The notes beneath the pieces were generated by a model, which saw nothing but the letters and a program-made list of their open reading frames with translations, did not search any database and had not been told where the DNA came from. A stretch of DNA of 64,000 nucleotides, from contig CAYWRZ010000002.1 in assembly GCA_964460845.1 (NCBI GenBank), positions 124,001 through 188,000 on the forward strand. Reading direction: 5' to 3'. A program made the position numbers and the translations under genes. The DNA comes from CAYWRZ01 sp964460845 (GTDB taxonomy: Bacteria > Bacteroidota > Bacteroidia > Flavobacteriales_D > UBA2798). Positions 26,276-35,331 of this stretch are shown here, one piece after another (the stretch's first letter is position 1; every line of letters starts with the position of its first letter).

Positions 26276-26296
26276 CTTAGTTGCGGTCAGCACACA

Positions 26297-26328
26297 TTTC
26301 CTTACTTACGTTTTTACCTTTATTTTTG
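26297..26328 (+). promoter_or_regulatory. Candidate promoter of recR (leaderless)
   Basis: TTTC (26297-26300, one mismatch), 20 bases, TATTTTTG (26321-26328, perfect -7). The recR ATG is at 26333, so the predicted RNA start falls at or next to the start codon. Confidence 0.5.
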
Positions 26329-26332
26329 GGAA

Positions 26333-26956
26333 ATGAATTATTCGTCGAAGTGGATAGAAGACGCGGTAGAACAATTTTCCTCCCTGCCGGGCATAGGGAA
26401 ACGTTCGGCACTGCGACTCGTGCTGCACCTGCTCCGCAAAAAGCCCGAAGACGTGGAAAAATTCGCTCAGGCATTCAGCAGCCTTATTCGGAACATCCGC
26501 CATTGCACACAGTGTCATAATGTGTCGGATACCGAAACCTGTAGCATTTGTGCCAATCCGCGTCGTGATCACAGCCTGGTGTGTGTGGTCGAAGATATAC
26601 GCGATGTGATGGCCATCGAAAATACAGGTCAATTTCAGGGCATGTACCACGTACTGGGCGGTATCATCTCACCGATGGACGGCATAGGTCCCGACGATCT
26701 GCAAATTAAAAGCCTCATCGAAAAAGCAGGTAGCGGACAGGTAAAAGAAATTATTCTGGCGCTCAGCTCTACCCTCGAAGGCGATACGACCAACTTTTTT
26801 ATTTACCGCAAGCTCAAAGAACATCCCGTAACCGTCAGCAATATCGCACGAGGCATCGCCGTAGGCGACGAGCTCGAATACGCCGACGAGGTTACCCTGG
26901 GTCGTTCGATCCTGAACCGGGTACCTTACGAAAATTCTTTTCCCGTACACAAATAA
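26333..26956 (+). CDS. recR: Recombination mediator RecR
   Basis: A 207-residue DNA-clamp protein of the RecFOR pathway, loading RecA at gaps. It has an N-terminal helix-hairpin-helix (SSLPGIGKRSALRL), a zinc finger at Cys58-Cys61-Cys70-Cys73, and a Toprim domain from about 80 (VVEDIRDVMAIE). The Walker-like C-terminal segment ends near YADEVTLGRSILNR. Length is normal. If the candidate promoter is right, the mRNA starts at the ATG with little or no leader. Confidence 0.96.
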   Translation: MNYSSKWIEDAVEQFSSLPGIGKRSALRLVLHLLRKKPEDVEKFAQAFSSLIRNIRHCTQCHNVSDTETCSICANPRRDHSLVCVVEDIRDVMAIENTGQFQGMYHVLGGIISPMDGIGPDDLQIKSLIEKAGSGQVKEIILALSSTLEGDTTNFFIYRKLKEHPVTVSNIARGIAVGDELEYADEVTLGRSILNRVPYENSFPVHK

Positions 26957-27013
26957 AAACGGGAAGTTCCTCGTCTCTTCATTTTCCCGTAACTTGCGGC
27001 CGCTGCTGCCCTC

Positions 27014-28966
27014 ATGAAGCTGACCGTCGTTATCGTTAATTACAATGTGGAGTATTTCCTCGAACAATGCCTGAACTCGGTATTCCGGGCGCTGCGCAAT
27101 GTAACGGGCGAAGTATATGTGGTCGATAACCATTCTATCGACGGCTCCTGCGCTATGGTGAAACAACGTTTCCCGCAGGTAAAGCTCATTGAAAACAAAT
27201 ACAACGCGGGCTTTTCCAAAGCCAACAACCAGGCCATCGAACGGGCCAACGGCGAATATGTGCTGCTGCTTAACCCCGACACCGTAGTCGAAGAAGATAC
27301 CTTCGAAAAGGTGATCGCGTTTATGGATGCGCATCCCGAAGCAGGCGGATTAGGGGTGAAAATGTTAGACGGTAAAGGCAATTTCCTTCCCGAATCGAAA
27401 CGCGGACTGCCCACGCCTGTCGTCGCTTTTTACAAAGTATTCGGTATCTCGAAGCTTTTCCCGCGTTCGCGAAAATTCGGGCGTTACCACCTGAGCTACC
27501 TCGACAAAGACGAAACCCACGAAATAGAAATTCTTTCGGGCGCATTTATGCTAATGCGCAAAGCAGCGCTCGATAAAACCGGGCTGCTCGACGAAGCGTT
27601 TTTCATGTACGGCGAAGACATCGACCTGTCTTACCGTATCATTTTGGCCGGGTATAAAAACTATTATTACCCGCATACCCGCATCATTCACTACAAAGGC
27701 GAAAGCACCAAAAAAAGCAGTGTCAACTACGTGTTCGTGTTTTACAACGCGATGATCATTTTTGCCCGGAAACATTTTTCCGAAAAAAACGCCCGTACTT
27801 TTTCGCTGCTGATCAATCTGGCCATTTACCTGCGCGCCTCTATCGCTATCCTGAACCGTTTTTTTAAACGTATCTGGGTTCCGCTGCTTGACTTTGCACT
27901 GCTGTTGGGCGGACTTATTCTGCTTACCCGCGAATACGAAAAATTCAAATCGACCGATTTTCCCGAAGAGGTACTTTATTACGCCTTACCGGGGTATGCT
28001 CTGGCCTGGATGGGCTGTGTGTGGCTTTCGGGAGGATACGACAAGCCCATAAAGCCCCTGCAAATCGTGAAAGGGCTATTGGCCGGCACAGCATTGATAC
28101 TGATTGTGTACGGCTTATTGCCGAAAGACGTGCAATTTTCGCGCGTCATGATTTTTGCGGGCAGCCTTTGGGCCTTGCTGGTTTATACCGTAATACGTAG
28201 TCTGCTGCATTTTACCCGCATAAAAGGATACAGTCTGACCCGACCGGGTAACAAACGTTTTGTAATCGTAGGCAAAACAGACGAAGCCGACCGGGTAGCC
28301 GGACTTTTGCGGCAAACCAACAATTATGCAGCTTATATCGCTTATGTGAATCCCGAAAAATCGGACGAGCCGGGAGAATATGTGGGCGATCGGGATCAGC
28401 TCCACGAAATTGTGGACGTGCTGCGCATCGACGAGATTATTTTCTGTGCGCGCGATAACAGCGCCCAGCAAATCATCGACCTGATGTCGAAGACCGATAA
28501 CCGGAAAACGGATTTTAAAATCGCGCAGCCCGAAAGCCTTTACCTGATAGGCAGCAATTCGATCGATACTTCGGGCGATCTTTACGTACTGGATATCAAT
28601 TCGATTACCCGTCCGAGAAACGTACGTAACAAAAGGCTTTTCGATCTTACTTCTTCCCTGCTGCTGCTGGTTTGTTCTCCTTTGCTGCTGCTTATAAATC
28701 CTTCGCTGGGTCAGGCTATACCTGTGTGGATCAGCGTGTTTACAGGCCGAAAGGCCATGGTGGGCTATTCCCTTTCCAACCCTTCGGCTTACCGCTTGCC
28801 ACCGATTAAAAAAGCCTGGATCAGCACTTCTTCCGGACTTCCTGAATCTTCAAGGCAGGAAGATGTACTTCGGAAAATTGACATCATTTACGCCAAAGAC
28901 TACCGTATCGCTACTGATTTCAGGCTGGTCACACAGGCCCTGTTTCGTAAAAAAAAGAAAGCGTAA
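27014..28966 (+). CDS. GT2 glycosyltransferase with membrane, CoA-binding-like and sugar-transferase-like parts
   Basis: A 650-residue composite protein. Residues 1-240 are a rhamnosyltransferase-like GT-A domain (TVVIVNYNVEYFLEQCLNS; LLNPDTVVEE near 90; EDIDLSYRI near 205). Four membrane helices lie at about 290-400. A Rossmann-like segment follows (FVIVGKTDEADRVAGLL, about 415-540), resembling CoA-binding domains of undecaprenyl-phosphate sugar transferases. Near 542 a stretch like the N-terminus of such transferases appears (KRLFDLTSSLLLLVCSPLLLL) and ends at GRKAMVGYS without their catalytic core. So it is probably a GT with a non-catalytic C-terminal module. The sugar is unknown. Confidence 0.8.
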   Translation: MKLTVVIVNYNVEYFLEQCLNSVFRALRNVTGEVYVVDNHSIDGSCAMVKQRFPQVKLIENKYNAGFSKANNQAIERANGEYVLLLNPDTVVEEDTFEKVIAFMDAHPEAGGLGVKMLDGKGNFLPESKRGLPTPVVAFYKVFGISKLFPRSRKFGRYHLSYLDKDETHEIEILSGAFMLMRKAALDKTGLLDEAFFMYGEDIDLSYRIILAGYKNYYYPHTRIIHYKGESTKKSSVNYVFVFYNAMIIFARKHFSEKNARTFSLLINLAIYLRASIAILNRFFKRIWVPLLDFALLLGGLILLTREYEKFKSTDFPEEVLYYALPGYALAWMGCVWLSGGYDKPIKPLQIVKGLLAGTALILIVYGLLPKDVQFSRVMIFAGSLWALLVYTVIRSLLHFTRIKGYSLTRPGNKRFVIVGKTDEADRVAGLLRQTNNYAAYIAYVNPEKSDEPGEYVGDRDQLHEIVDVLRIDEIIFCARDNSAQQIIDLMSKTDNRKTDFKIAQPESLYLIGSNSIDTSGDLYVLDINSITRPRNVRNKRLFDLTSSLLLLVCSPLLLLINPSLGQAIPVWISVFTGRKAMVGYSLSNPSAYRLPPIKKAWISTSSGLPESSRQEDVLRKIDIIYAKDYRIATDFRLVTQALFRKKKKA

Positions 28967-28983
28967 GGTTAAAAGCATACTGT

Positions 28984-29003
28984 ATCTCAAGCGCTTTTGA
29001 GAT
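28984..29003. repeat. Hairpin after the composite glycosyltransferase
   Basis: ATCTCAA pairs with TTGAGAT across GCGCTT. No T-run follows. It separates the GT gene from the dehydrogenase E2 promoter and could end the GT transcript. Confidence 0.4.
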
Positions 29004-29015
29004 TGACCCCACACC

Positions 29016-29045
29016 TTGCCGAAAACAATAATTACCTTATTTTTG
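29016..29045 (+). promoter_or_regulatory. Promoter of the 2-oxoacid dehydrogenase E2 gene
   Basis: TTG (29016-29018), 19 bases, TATTTTTG (29038-29045): a full Bacteroidota-type promoter. It predicts a start near 29052 and a leader of about 29 bases to the ATG at 29081, and so supports that start over an upstream TTG at 28997. Confidence 0.6.
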
Positions 29046-29080
29046 TACCGCATAGAAATTTTAAAAGCACCCGACGACAA

Positions 29081-30370
29081 ATGGCCGAAATAGAAGTTCT
29101 GTTGCCCAAAATGGGAGAAAGTGTTGCAGAGGCAACTATCATCAAATGGTTGAAAAACGAAGGAGACACTGTAGAGCTCGACGAGCCTGTGATTGAGATC
29201 GCTACCGATAAGGTGGACTCTGAGGTTCCTTCTCCGCAGGCGGGCATACTTGTAAAAAGGCTGTGTAACGAAGGCGATGTAGTACAAGTGGGCAAGCCCA
29301 TTGCTATCATTTCGAGCGACGCTGCAGCGCCGGCCGCTACACCCAAAACCGAAGCGGTAGCCGCTAAAGCACCGACTACACCACAAGCCGCCGCAAGCGT
29401 ATCGGCCAACGGCAGTTCCGAAATCGGGAAAACCGGTCCCTCGGGCAAATTCTATTCGCCGCTGGTACGTACTATTGCCAAAACCGAAGGCATTACCGTA
29501 GAAGAGCTTGAAGCCATTCCCGGCTCGGGCGCTCAGGGGCGGGTCACCAAAAAAGACATACTCGGCTATCTTCCCCAACGCGGACAAGCACCCGCTCCGG
29601 CGAAAGAAGCCCCTAAAGTTACCGTAAAAGAAGAACCGCGCCCTCAGGTTAATGTAGGTGCGCAAGACGAGATCATCGAGATGGATCGTATGCGCAAGCT
29701 TATTGCCGAGCACATGGTCATGTCGAAGCGGGTTTCTCCACACGTGACTTCTTTTGTCGAAGCCGACGTAACCAATATCGTGCTGTGGCGCGAAAAAGTG
29801 AAAAAAGAATTTGAAAAACGGGAAAAAGAGAAGCTCACCTTCACTCCGATTTTTATCGAAGCGGTAGCCAAAGCCATCAAAGATTTCCCGATGATCAACG
29901 TATCGATAGACGGCGACCGTATTGTGAAGCGGAAAGACATCAATATAGGCATGGCCGCAGCGCTACCCTCTGGCAATCTGATTGTGCCCGTTATCCGCAA
30001 TGCCGACCGGCTTAACCTGACGGGGCTCTCCCAGGCGGTAAACGATTTGGCCAACCGCGCAAGAAACAACCAGCTCAAGCCCGACGAAATTTCGGGCGGC
30101 ACCTATACCATTTCGAACGTGGGTACCTTTGGCAATGTGATGGGCACACCTATCATTAACCAGCCGCAGGTAGCTATTTTGGCTGTAGGCGCTATCCGTA
30201 AAAAGCCGGCGGTTATCGAAACCCCTTACGGCGATACCATTGGCATTCGCCACATGATGTTCCTCTCGCACTCTTACGATCACAGGGTGGTGGACGGAGC
30301 CCTCGGAGGCAGCTTCGTGAAACGGGTAGCCGATTACCTCGAGCAGTTCGACCTAAACCGGGAGTTCTGA
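29081..30370 (+). CDS. 2-oxo acid dehydrogenase E2 (dihydrolipoyl acyltransferase)
   Basis: A 429-residue core subunit of a 2-oxo acid dehydrogenase complex. One lipoyl domain spans 1-80 with the lipoylated Lys44 in ATDKVDSE. An Ala/Pro-rich linker and a peripheral-subunit-binding domain follow (about 125-165, FYSPLVRTIAKTEGI...GRVTKKDIL). The acyltransferase domain carries HRVVDG at 401-406. The binding-domain wording and single lipoyl domain fit the branched-chain (BCKDH) E2 best, but pyruvate or 2-oxoglutarate types cannot be ruled out. No E1 or E3 genes are adjacent. A strong terminator follows. Confidence 0.93.
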   Translation: MAEIEVLLPKMGESVAEATIIKWLKNEGDTVELDEPVIEIATDKVDSEVPSPQAGILVKRLCNEGDVVQVGKPIAIISSDAAAPAATPKTEAVAAKAPTTPQAAASVSANGSSEIGKTGPSGKFYSPLVRTIAKTEGITVEELEAIPGSGAQGRVTKKDILGYLPQRGQAPAPAKEAPKVTVKEEPRPQVNVGAQDEIIEMDRMRKLIAEHMVMSKRVSPHVTSFVEADVTNIVLWREKVKKEFEKREKEKLTFTPIFIEAVAKAIKDFPMINVSIDGDRIVKRKDINIGMAAALPSGNLIVPVIRNADRLNLTGLSQAVNDLANRARNNQLKPDEISGGTYTISNVGTFGNVMGTPIINQPQVAILAVGAIRKKPAVIETPYGDTIGIRHMMFLSHSYDHRVVDGALGGSFVKRVADYLEQFDLNREF

Positions 30371-30401
30371 TTTCTTTTTATTTTTCTTGAAAATTTAACT
30401 C

Positions 30402-30432
30402 AGGCTTGTGAAGCGATTCGCAAGCCTTTTTT
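30402..30432 (+). terminator. Intrinsic terminator of the E2 gene
   Basis: AGGCTTG (30402-30408) pairs with CAAGCCT (30421-30427), loop of 12, followed by TTTTT. It lies about 30 bases after the stop. Confidence 0.85.
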
Positions 30433-30559
30433 GTACAAGAATACTGGTCTTCAAGTCCTTAGGAAGGCTCTTGTATTTATGGTCCCTCCAGCTTCAGGAA
30501 AACACAATCAAACTGATAACCAGTTAGTTAAAAACAAAAGAGCTTGCACTTTGGAGCGG

Positions 30560-30607
30560 TTTCGCTTTAAAAAGAGAATTATATATTCTTAAAAAAATTA
30601 AGCGAAA
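30560..30607. repeat. Imperfect AT-rich inverted repeat
   Basis: TTTCGCTT (30560-30567) pairs with AAGCGAAA (30600-30607). An inner GAGAAT/ATTCTT arm gives a second, imperfect stem. No T-run follows. Could be a structural or regulatory element. Confidence 0.4.
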
Positions 30608-30689
30608 AGATTGTTAATAACCCGTAACCTATATCCCCTTTTTTGAGTATAACTCCGCTGAAATCACGCCAAAAGCTTTTATAAACATA

Positions 30690-30719
30690 TTGTGTAAAAC
30701 AATTTGTTTTGTTACTTTG
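30690..30719 (+). promoter_or_regulatory. Candidate promoter of the PorE-like gene
   Basis: TTG (30690-30692), 20 bases, TACTTTG (30713-30719), one base shorter than TAnnTTTG. It predicts a long leader (about 240 bases). Confidence 0.4.
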
Positions 30720-30966
30720 GCATTGATTTTAGAAAAGAGATCCTACTTCTTGCACAAACACGTCGCATTATTAACTTAACTTAATACATTAAGGAGTGAA
30801 CATTTACCCTGCACTGTCTTACACGGCAACATCCCCTACCGGGTATTCAAGCACCTGCTCTGCCTGCGTTTCCAATCTCGCATTTTATTTGTTTTCTAAA
30901 CACGAGGTTATCTGCTCATCAAGGTAAGTCGCCTCAAAAAGCGACCCTTCTTAATTTTTAAGTAAT

Positions 30967-33636
30967 ATGCTGGGAATGAACAAACGTACTCTCTTTTTAT
31001 GCGCGGCAGCAACCTTGTTGAGCATAAACTTACAGGCACAGAGCCCGAAAAAACTGCTCAAAAAAGCCCGTAAATCGCTGGCTGAAGCCAATTACTCCAA
31101 TGCTAAAGAACGTTATAATCAACTGATTGCGCTCCGATCGGATGAGTCGGTTTATCATTTTGAGGCCGGACTCGCCTATTACAATTCGGGAGTAGAGCGT
31201 GAAAAATCGGTTGGTTATTTCGAAAACGCGTTGAAATACAGCACGAAAGACACCATTGCTGAAATTTTCTATTATCTCGGAAAGGCTTATCATTATACAC
31301 ATCAGTTTGATAAGGCCATTTACCATTATAATGAATTCAGGGAAAAACTGCGCCGTACCAATCAGGGGCAACACTATGCCACCGAGGTGAACCGTCTGAT
31401 TGAAATGTGTAATCACGGTAAAGAATTTCAGGCGGCAGAAAATCCGGAAGCCAAAGTGAGAAACTTAGGCACACCCGTCAACACTGAATATTCCGAATAC
31501 GTACCGGTCTTTACAAAAGATGAATCGCAGCTTATTTTTACCGCGCGAAAAAAAGGCAGCACCGGCGGAAAACGTTACAACGACAACCGTTATTACGAAG
31601 ACATCTATATTTCCGTGAAAAGCGGGCAAAACTGGATGGCTCCCGTAAAAATCGACTCGACCGATGCCTATGTCGCTAAAAAGAACAGCTTTAATACCAA
31701 AGGACACGATGCGGTTATCGGGATCAGCGAAACCGGTGACAAGCTGTTTATTTACCGCAACAGCGAAGTATGGCAGTCGGATCTGAAAAACGGGAAATGG
31801 AGCGAACCCGTAAAGATGAATAAAAACATCAATGCCAAAGGTGTTCAACCCAGCGTATTCCTTACTCCCGACGAAAAAACCCTCCTGCTGGTGAGCGATC
31901 GCAGCGGCGGTCAGGGCGGACGGGATATTTACATCTCTCAGAAAGATTCGGACGGCACCTGGGCTGCTCCGACAAACCTCGGTTCTGTGATTAATACTCC
32001 GCTCGACGAAGACGCTCCTTTCATTTCGGCCGACGGAAAATACCTCTATTTCTCTTCCAAAGGACATAACAGCATGGGCGGATACGACGTGTTCCGCTCC
32101 GAAAAAGATGCCAAAGGCAACTGGGGCAAACCGGTAAACCTCGGAATGCCTGTCAACTCTGCCGGCGATGATATTTACTATTTCCAGTACGGCGCTAACA
32201 ATGTAGGATATTACGCCTCTTCACGCATGAATGGTGCCGGAGAAATGGACATCTACCGCGTCGAATTCGGCTGCGATAATATTCCTCAGACCGAGGTGCG
32301 CGGACTGGTGCTCGGCGGCGAAAAACAGCTCCCCGTCACCGCACGCATCACCGTAAAAGACAAGGCTACCGGACAAGAAGTAGGCCAATACACCAGCGAT
32401 CGCCATACCGGTAAATATGTGATGGTACTTCCTCCCGATAAAACTTATGTGATGGAACTGGTGGCCGAAGGTTTTGATGCCCAGCGCCCCCACCGCGAAG
32501 AATTTACCCTGCCCAAGCAATGCCAGAACTACCAGCTTTTTCAACAGGTAAACCTGCGCCGCTACAAAGATTCTACTCAGCGTGATGTACAGGAAGCACA
32601 CTTCCAAAACGCACCCTTTGATATTGCTCCGCTCGCCAACGAAGCTTTCGGTATCAGCGGCACGCCTACCTACACCGGCACCGCGCTGCGTCCCGGATAC
32701 GAATGGGCATTGGGCGGCAAAATCATGCACAATAACATTCTGCCTGCCAAACGTACCCGCGTATTTTTGGTCAACGAACAGAAGGAAATTGTAGCTACCA
32801 CCACTACCAATAACGAGGGTGTGTTCAGCTTCAACGGCGTACAAAACCGTAACTACTCGGTAATGATCAGCGAAGAAGATGCCCGCATCAGCTATTACGG
32901 CGATGCGAAAGAAAACCGCACCGAAGTTCCTGCACTGGGTGATCTGTACCTTACCTCGCTCGAAAACCGTGAATCGCAACCCGTGCAAATACCGGTAATG
33001 TTAGCCGATAAAGACAAAAAAGTAACCCATTACACCGAAAGCGACGCCAAGGGACACTTTGTATTTACTTCCACTCCCAGTCAGGCAGCGCGGATAGACG
33101 AGCTTAACGCCTCCTCTTTCCCCTATAAAATCGACTTCAGTGACCCCTACCCTGTGTTCTCTTCGTTTATCCAAACTATCGACCCCGACAACAACGAGCT
33201 ATCCTACTCCGAGTTTGTGGATCGTATCTACCTCGAGCAGATGATTCGTCAGTTGCCCGGAATGGAAAACATTTACTTCGATTTCGACCGCTTCGCGTTG
33301 CGTAACCAAAGTGAAAAAGTGCTTGATCAAATCGCTACTTTCCTGCAGGAAAATCCCGACGTGGTGATTGAAATTGCCGGACATAGCGATTCTAAAGGCT
33401 CGGACGAATACAACATGAAGCTCTCCGAAAAACGCAGCCAGTCGGCTTACGACTACCTGCTCAAAAAAGGTATTCCGGCCGCTCGCATGAAGAAAACCTG
33501 GTTTGGTGAAAGCAAGCCCTCCGTACCCGACACCAATCCCGACGGCAGCGACAATCCCGAAAACCGCCAGCTTAACCGCCGCGTGGAATTCCGTGTGCAG
33601 GTAGCCGAAATGGCCGAGCTGACACTCCGACTCTGA
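30967..33636 (+). CDS. PorE-like OmpA family protein (TPR, PD40, OmpA)
   Basis: An 889-residue exported protein. The signal peptide is about 1-25 (LLSINLQAQ). Helical TPR-like repeats run from about 28 to 150, PD40 propeller repeats from about 160 to 430 (DEDAPFISADGKYLYFSS), carboxypeptidase-regulatory-like beta domains from about 445 to 740, and a C-terminal OmpA peptidoglycan-binding domain from about 768 to 880 (IYFDFDRFAL...AGHSDSKG...LNRRVEF). This order matches PorE of the T9SS machinery, but several paralogues share it, one at 37449-39485. An alternative ATG three codons in gives MNKRTLF. No lipobox is seen. Confidence 0.88.
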   Translation: MLGMNKRTLFLCAAATLLSINLQAQSPKKLLKKARKSLAEANYSNAKERYNQLIALRSDESVYHFEAGLAYYNSGVEREKSVGYFENALKYSTKDTIAEIFYYLGKAYHYTHQFDKAIYHYNEFREKLRRTNQGQHYATEVNRLIEMCNHGKEFQAAENPEAKVRNLGTPVNTEYSEYVPVFTKDESQLIFTARKKGSTGGKRYNDNRYYEDIYISVKSGQNWMAPVKIDSTDAYVAKKNSFNTKGHDAVIGISETGDKLFIYRNSEVWQSDLKNGKWSEPVKMNKNINAKGVQPSVFLTPDEKTLLLVSDRSGGQGGRDIYISQKDSDGTWAAPTNLGSVINTPLDEDAPFISADGKYLYFSSKGHNSMGGYDVFRSEKDAKGNWGKPVNLGMPVNSAGDDIYYFQYGANNVGYYASSRMNGAGEMDIYRVEFGCDNIPQTEVRGLVLGGEKQLPVTARITVKDKATGQEVGQYTSDRHTGKYVMVLPPDKTYVMELVAEGFDAQRPHREEFTLPKQCQNYQLFQQVNLRRYKDSTQRDVQEAHFQNAPFDIAPLANEAFGISGTPTYTGTALRPGYEWALGGKIMHNNILPAKRTRVFLVNEQKEIVATTTTNNEGVFSFNGVQNRNYSVMISEEDARISYYGDAKENRTEVPALGDLYLTSLENRESQPVQIPVMLADKDKKVTHYTESDAKGHFVFTSTPSQAARIDELNASSFPYKIDFSDPYPVFSSFIQTIDPDNNELSYSEFVDRIYLEQMIRQLPGMENIYFDFDRFALRNQSEKVLDQIATFLQENPDVVIEIAGHSDSKGSDEYNMKLSEKRSQSAYDYLLKKGIPAARMKKTWFGESKPSVPDTNPDGSDNPENRQLNRRVEFRVQVAEMAELTLRL

Positions 33637-33657
33637 CCTTCTTTTTTCGCAATAGCT

Positions 33658-33695
33658 ACACAACCCGCCGGTTTTCCCGACGGGTTGTGTTCTTT
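33658..33695 (+). terminator. Terminator-like hairpin after the OmpA-like gene
   Basis: ACACAACCCG (33658-33667) pairs with CGGGTTGTGT (33681-33690), ten perfect pairs. The downstream sequence is TCTTTAT, a poor T-run, but the stem is strong. Confidence 0.65.
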
Positions 33696-33736
33696 ATAAG
33701 GATACCCTTACCTTTACCCCACGAAAACACAACACC

Positions 33737-34501
33737 ATGAATTTAATCCTCAAACGTCCTCTTTGCTTCATCGATTTGGAAACCACCGGTGTAAATGTCG
33801 GTGCAGACAAAATTGTGGAAATATCTATACTGAAACTCCATCCCGACGGACAACGCGATGTGCTTACGCTTCGTGTAAATCCGGGTATCCCTATTCCGAT
33901 AGGCGCTTCCGAAATACACGGTATCTACGATGCCGATGTGGCACATGAAAAAACGTTTGCCGAGCTGGCTCCTACTCTGCTCGATTTTATCGACGATTCG
34001 GATTTGGCCGGTTACAATTCCAACAAATTCGACATTCCGCTGCTGATCGAAGAATTTCTGCGTTGCGGAGTCGATTTCGACGTGCGTAAACGCAAGCTGA
34101 TAGACGTGCAGGCCGTGTTTCACAAAATGGAACAACGCACCCTCGCCGCAGCCTACAAATTTTATTGCCAAAAAGAGCTGGTCAACGCCCACAGCGCCGA
34201 AGCCGATATTTTAGCCACACACGAAGTGCTTGAAGCCCAGCTCGAAAAATACGCTACCGAGCTGAAAGGAGATGTCGATTTCCTGCACGAGTTTACCAAA
34301 CCGAAATTCGAACCGGTCGATTTTGCCGGACGTATCGTGCTGAACGAGCATCGCATTCCGGTATTTAATTTCGGTAAGCACAAAGGAAAATCGGTCGAAG
34401 AAGTATTCCGTTTTGAACCCAGCTATTACGCCTGGATGATGCAGGGCGATTTTCCGCTCCACACCAAAAAAATCATCACCGAAATACGCGACAACCTTTA
34501 A
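33737..34501 (+). CDS. DEDDh 3'-5' exonuclease (DnaQ-like) with C-terminal DUF3820-like tail
   Basis: A 254-residue nuclease. The DnaQ fold has Exo I DLETTG (about 13-18), Exo II around NSNKFDIPLL (about 95) and Exo III with HSAEADILAT (about 155), so all acidic metal ligands and the catalytic His are in place. Residues 200-250 add a small domain with FNFGKHKGKSVEEVF and a Trp-Met motif, like the tail of exonuclease X-type proteins. Such enzymes trim DNA ends in repair. It overlaps nothing: the next gene starts 2 bases after the stop, so the pair is probably co-transcribed. Confidence 0.88.
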   Translation: MNLILKRPLCFIDLETTGVNVGADKIVEISILKLHPDGQRDVLTLRVNPGIPIPIGASEIHGIYDADVAHEKTFAELAPTLLDFIDDSDLAGYNSNKFDIPLLIEEFLRCGVDFDVRKRKLIDVQAVFHKMEQRTLAAAYKFYCQKELVNAHSAEADILATHEVLEAQLEKYATELKGDVDFLHEFTKPKFEPVDFAGRIVLNEHRIPVFNFGKHKGKSVEEVFRFEPSYYAWMMQGDFPLHTKKIITEIRDNL

Positions 34502-34503
34502 GC

Positions 34504-35118
34504 ATGAAAATTCTCTGCATAGGCCGTAATTACGCCGATCACGCAAAAGAATTAAAGAACGAGCTGCCGGGCGATCCGGTGGTGTTTCTCAAACCCGAAA
34601 CAGCGCTGATGCCCAAAGGCAATGTCTTTTACTACCCGGGATTTACCAAAAACCTGCATTACGAAACGGAGATCGTGCTAAAAATCGGGAAACCCGGTCG
34701 GCATATATCGCCTGCTTTTGCACTGAGCTACGTAACCGAAGTAGGTATAGGTATAGACTTTACCGCGCGCGATCTCCAAGATCAAGCCAAGCAAAAAGGA
34801 CTTCCCTGGGAAATAGCCAAAGCTTTCGACCATTCGGCGGTGGTATCTCCGAAATTTATTCCCATAGCGGAAATAGAAGATCTGTCGGCTATTCAATTCT
34901 CCTTACAGCTTAACGGCCAAACCGTACAACAGGGAAACACCCGCGATATGCTGTTTGACCCGACCCGCATCATTACCTACCTCTCCAAATTTTTCACCTT
35001 CAAGATCGGCGACCTGATTTTTACAGGTACTCCGGCAGGCGTAGGTCCCGTACAAGTCGGCGACAAGCTCGAAGCGTATATCGGTACGCGTAAAATGCTG
35101 GCTTTTTCGGTGAAATAA
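34504..35118 (+). CDS. Fumarylacetoacetate hydrolase family protein
   Basis: A 204-residue single-domain FAH enzyme. The metal-binding Glu-x-Glu pair appears as HYETEIV (about 56-60). The Asp is in GIGIDFTARDLQ, the Lys in WEIAKAFDHSA, and the closing loop is GDLIFTGTPAGVGPV. Members cleave C-C bonds in acylpyruvates or decarboxylate oxaloacetate; the exact substrate is unknown. It follows the exonuclease gene by 2 bases, though the link between the two functions is not obvious. Confidence 0.9.
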   Translation: MKILCIGRNYADHAKELKNELPGDPVVFLKPETALMPKGNVFYYPGFTKNLHYETEIVLKIGKPGRHISPAFALSYVTEVGIGIDFTARDLQDQAKQKGLPWEIAKAFDHSAVVSPKFIPIAEIEDLSAIQFSLQLNGQTVQQGNTRDMLFDPTRIITYLSKFFTFKIGDLIFTGTPAGVGPVQVGDKLEAYIGTRKMLAFSVK

Positions 35119-35289
35119 AGATTGTTTTAGGCCGAAAAACCTATCTGTAAAACAAGCTTATTCGCTAATATTAAGTCTATTAAGAAAATAAATCCCGACT
35201 ATTTCCGATTGTAATTCGATAAATTAGGCTATTGTTTTTTTAACTTCTGCCCCGGCCAATTCGTATAAAGGCTCCTACAATGATCACGG

Positions 35290-35322
35290 AAGTTCGCTAA
35301 AAGCGAACTTTTTTTAATTTTA
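35290..35322 (+). promoter_or_regulatory. higBA promoter with overlapping palindrome (operator)
   Basis: AAGTTCGCT (35290-35298), AAA, AGCGAACTT (35302-35310): a perfect 9-base palindrome arm pair. The putative promoter is TTC (35293-35295), 19 bases, TAATTTTA (35315-35322, one mismatch from TAnnTTTG). The palindrome thus covers the -33 box and spacer, a typical operator for autorepression by HigA. A T-run after the palindrome makes it look like a terminator as well. Confidence 0.5.
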
Positions 35323-35331
35323 ACCGTATTC

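Larger units (their letters stand above)
30371..30966. other. Long intergenic region before the OmpA-like gene
   Basis: About 600 bases, strongly AT-rich in the middle, with no plausible coding frame. It holds the E2 terminator (30402-30432), a large imperfect AT hairpin (30560-30607), the putative promoter of the downstream gene (30690-30719) and a leader of roughly 240 bases with a GTCGC/GCGAC hairpin at 30928-30945. Confidence 0.6.

Noticed and set aside
26959..26990. Hairpin ACGGGAA/TTCCCGT as the recR terminator
   Set aside because: No T-run follows on the plus strand, so it is not a standard intrinsic terminator for recR.
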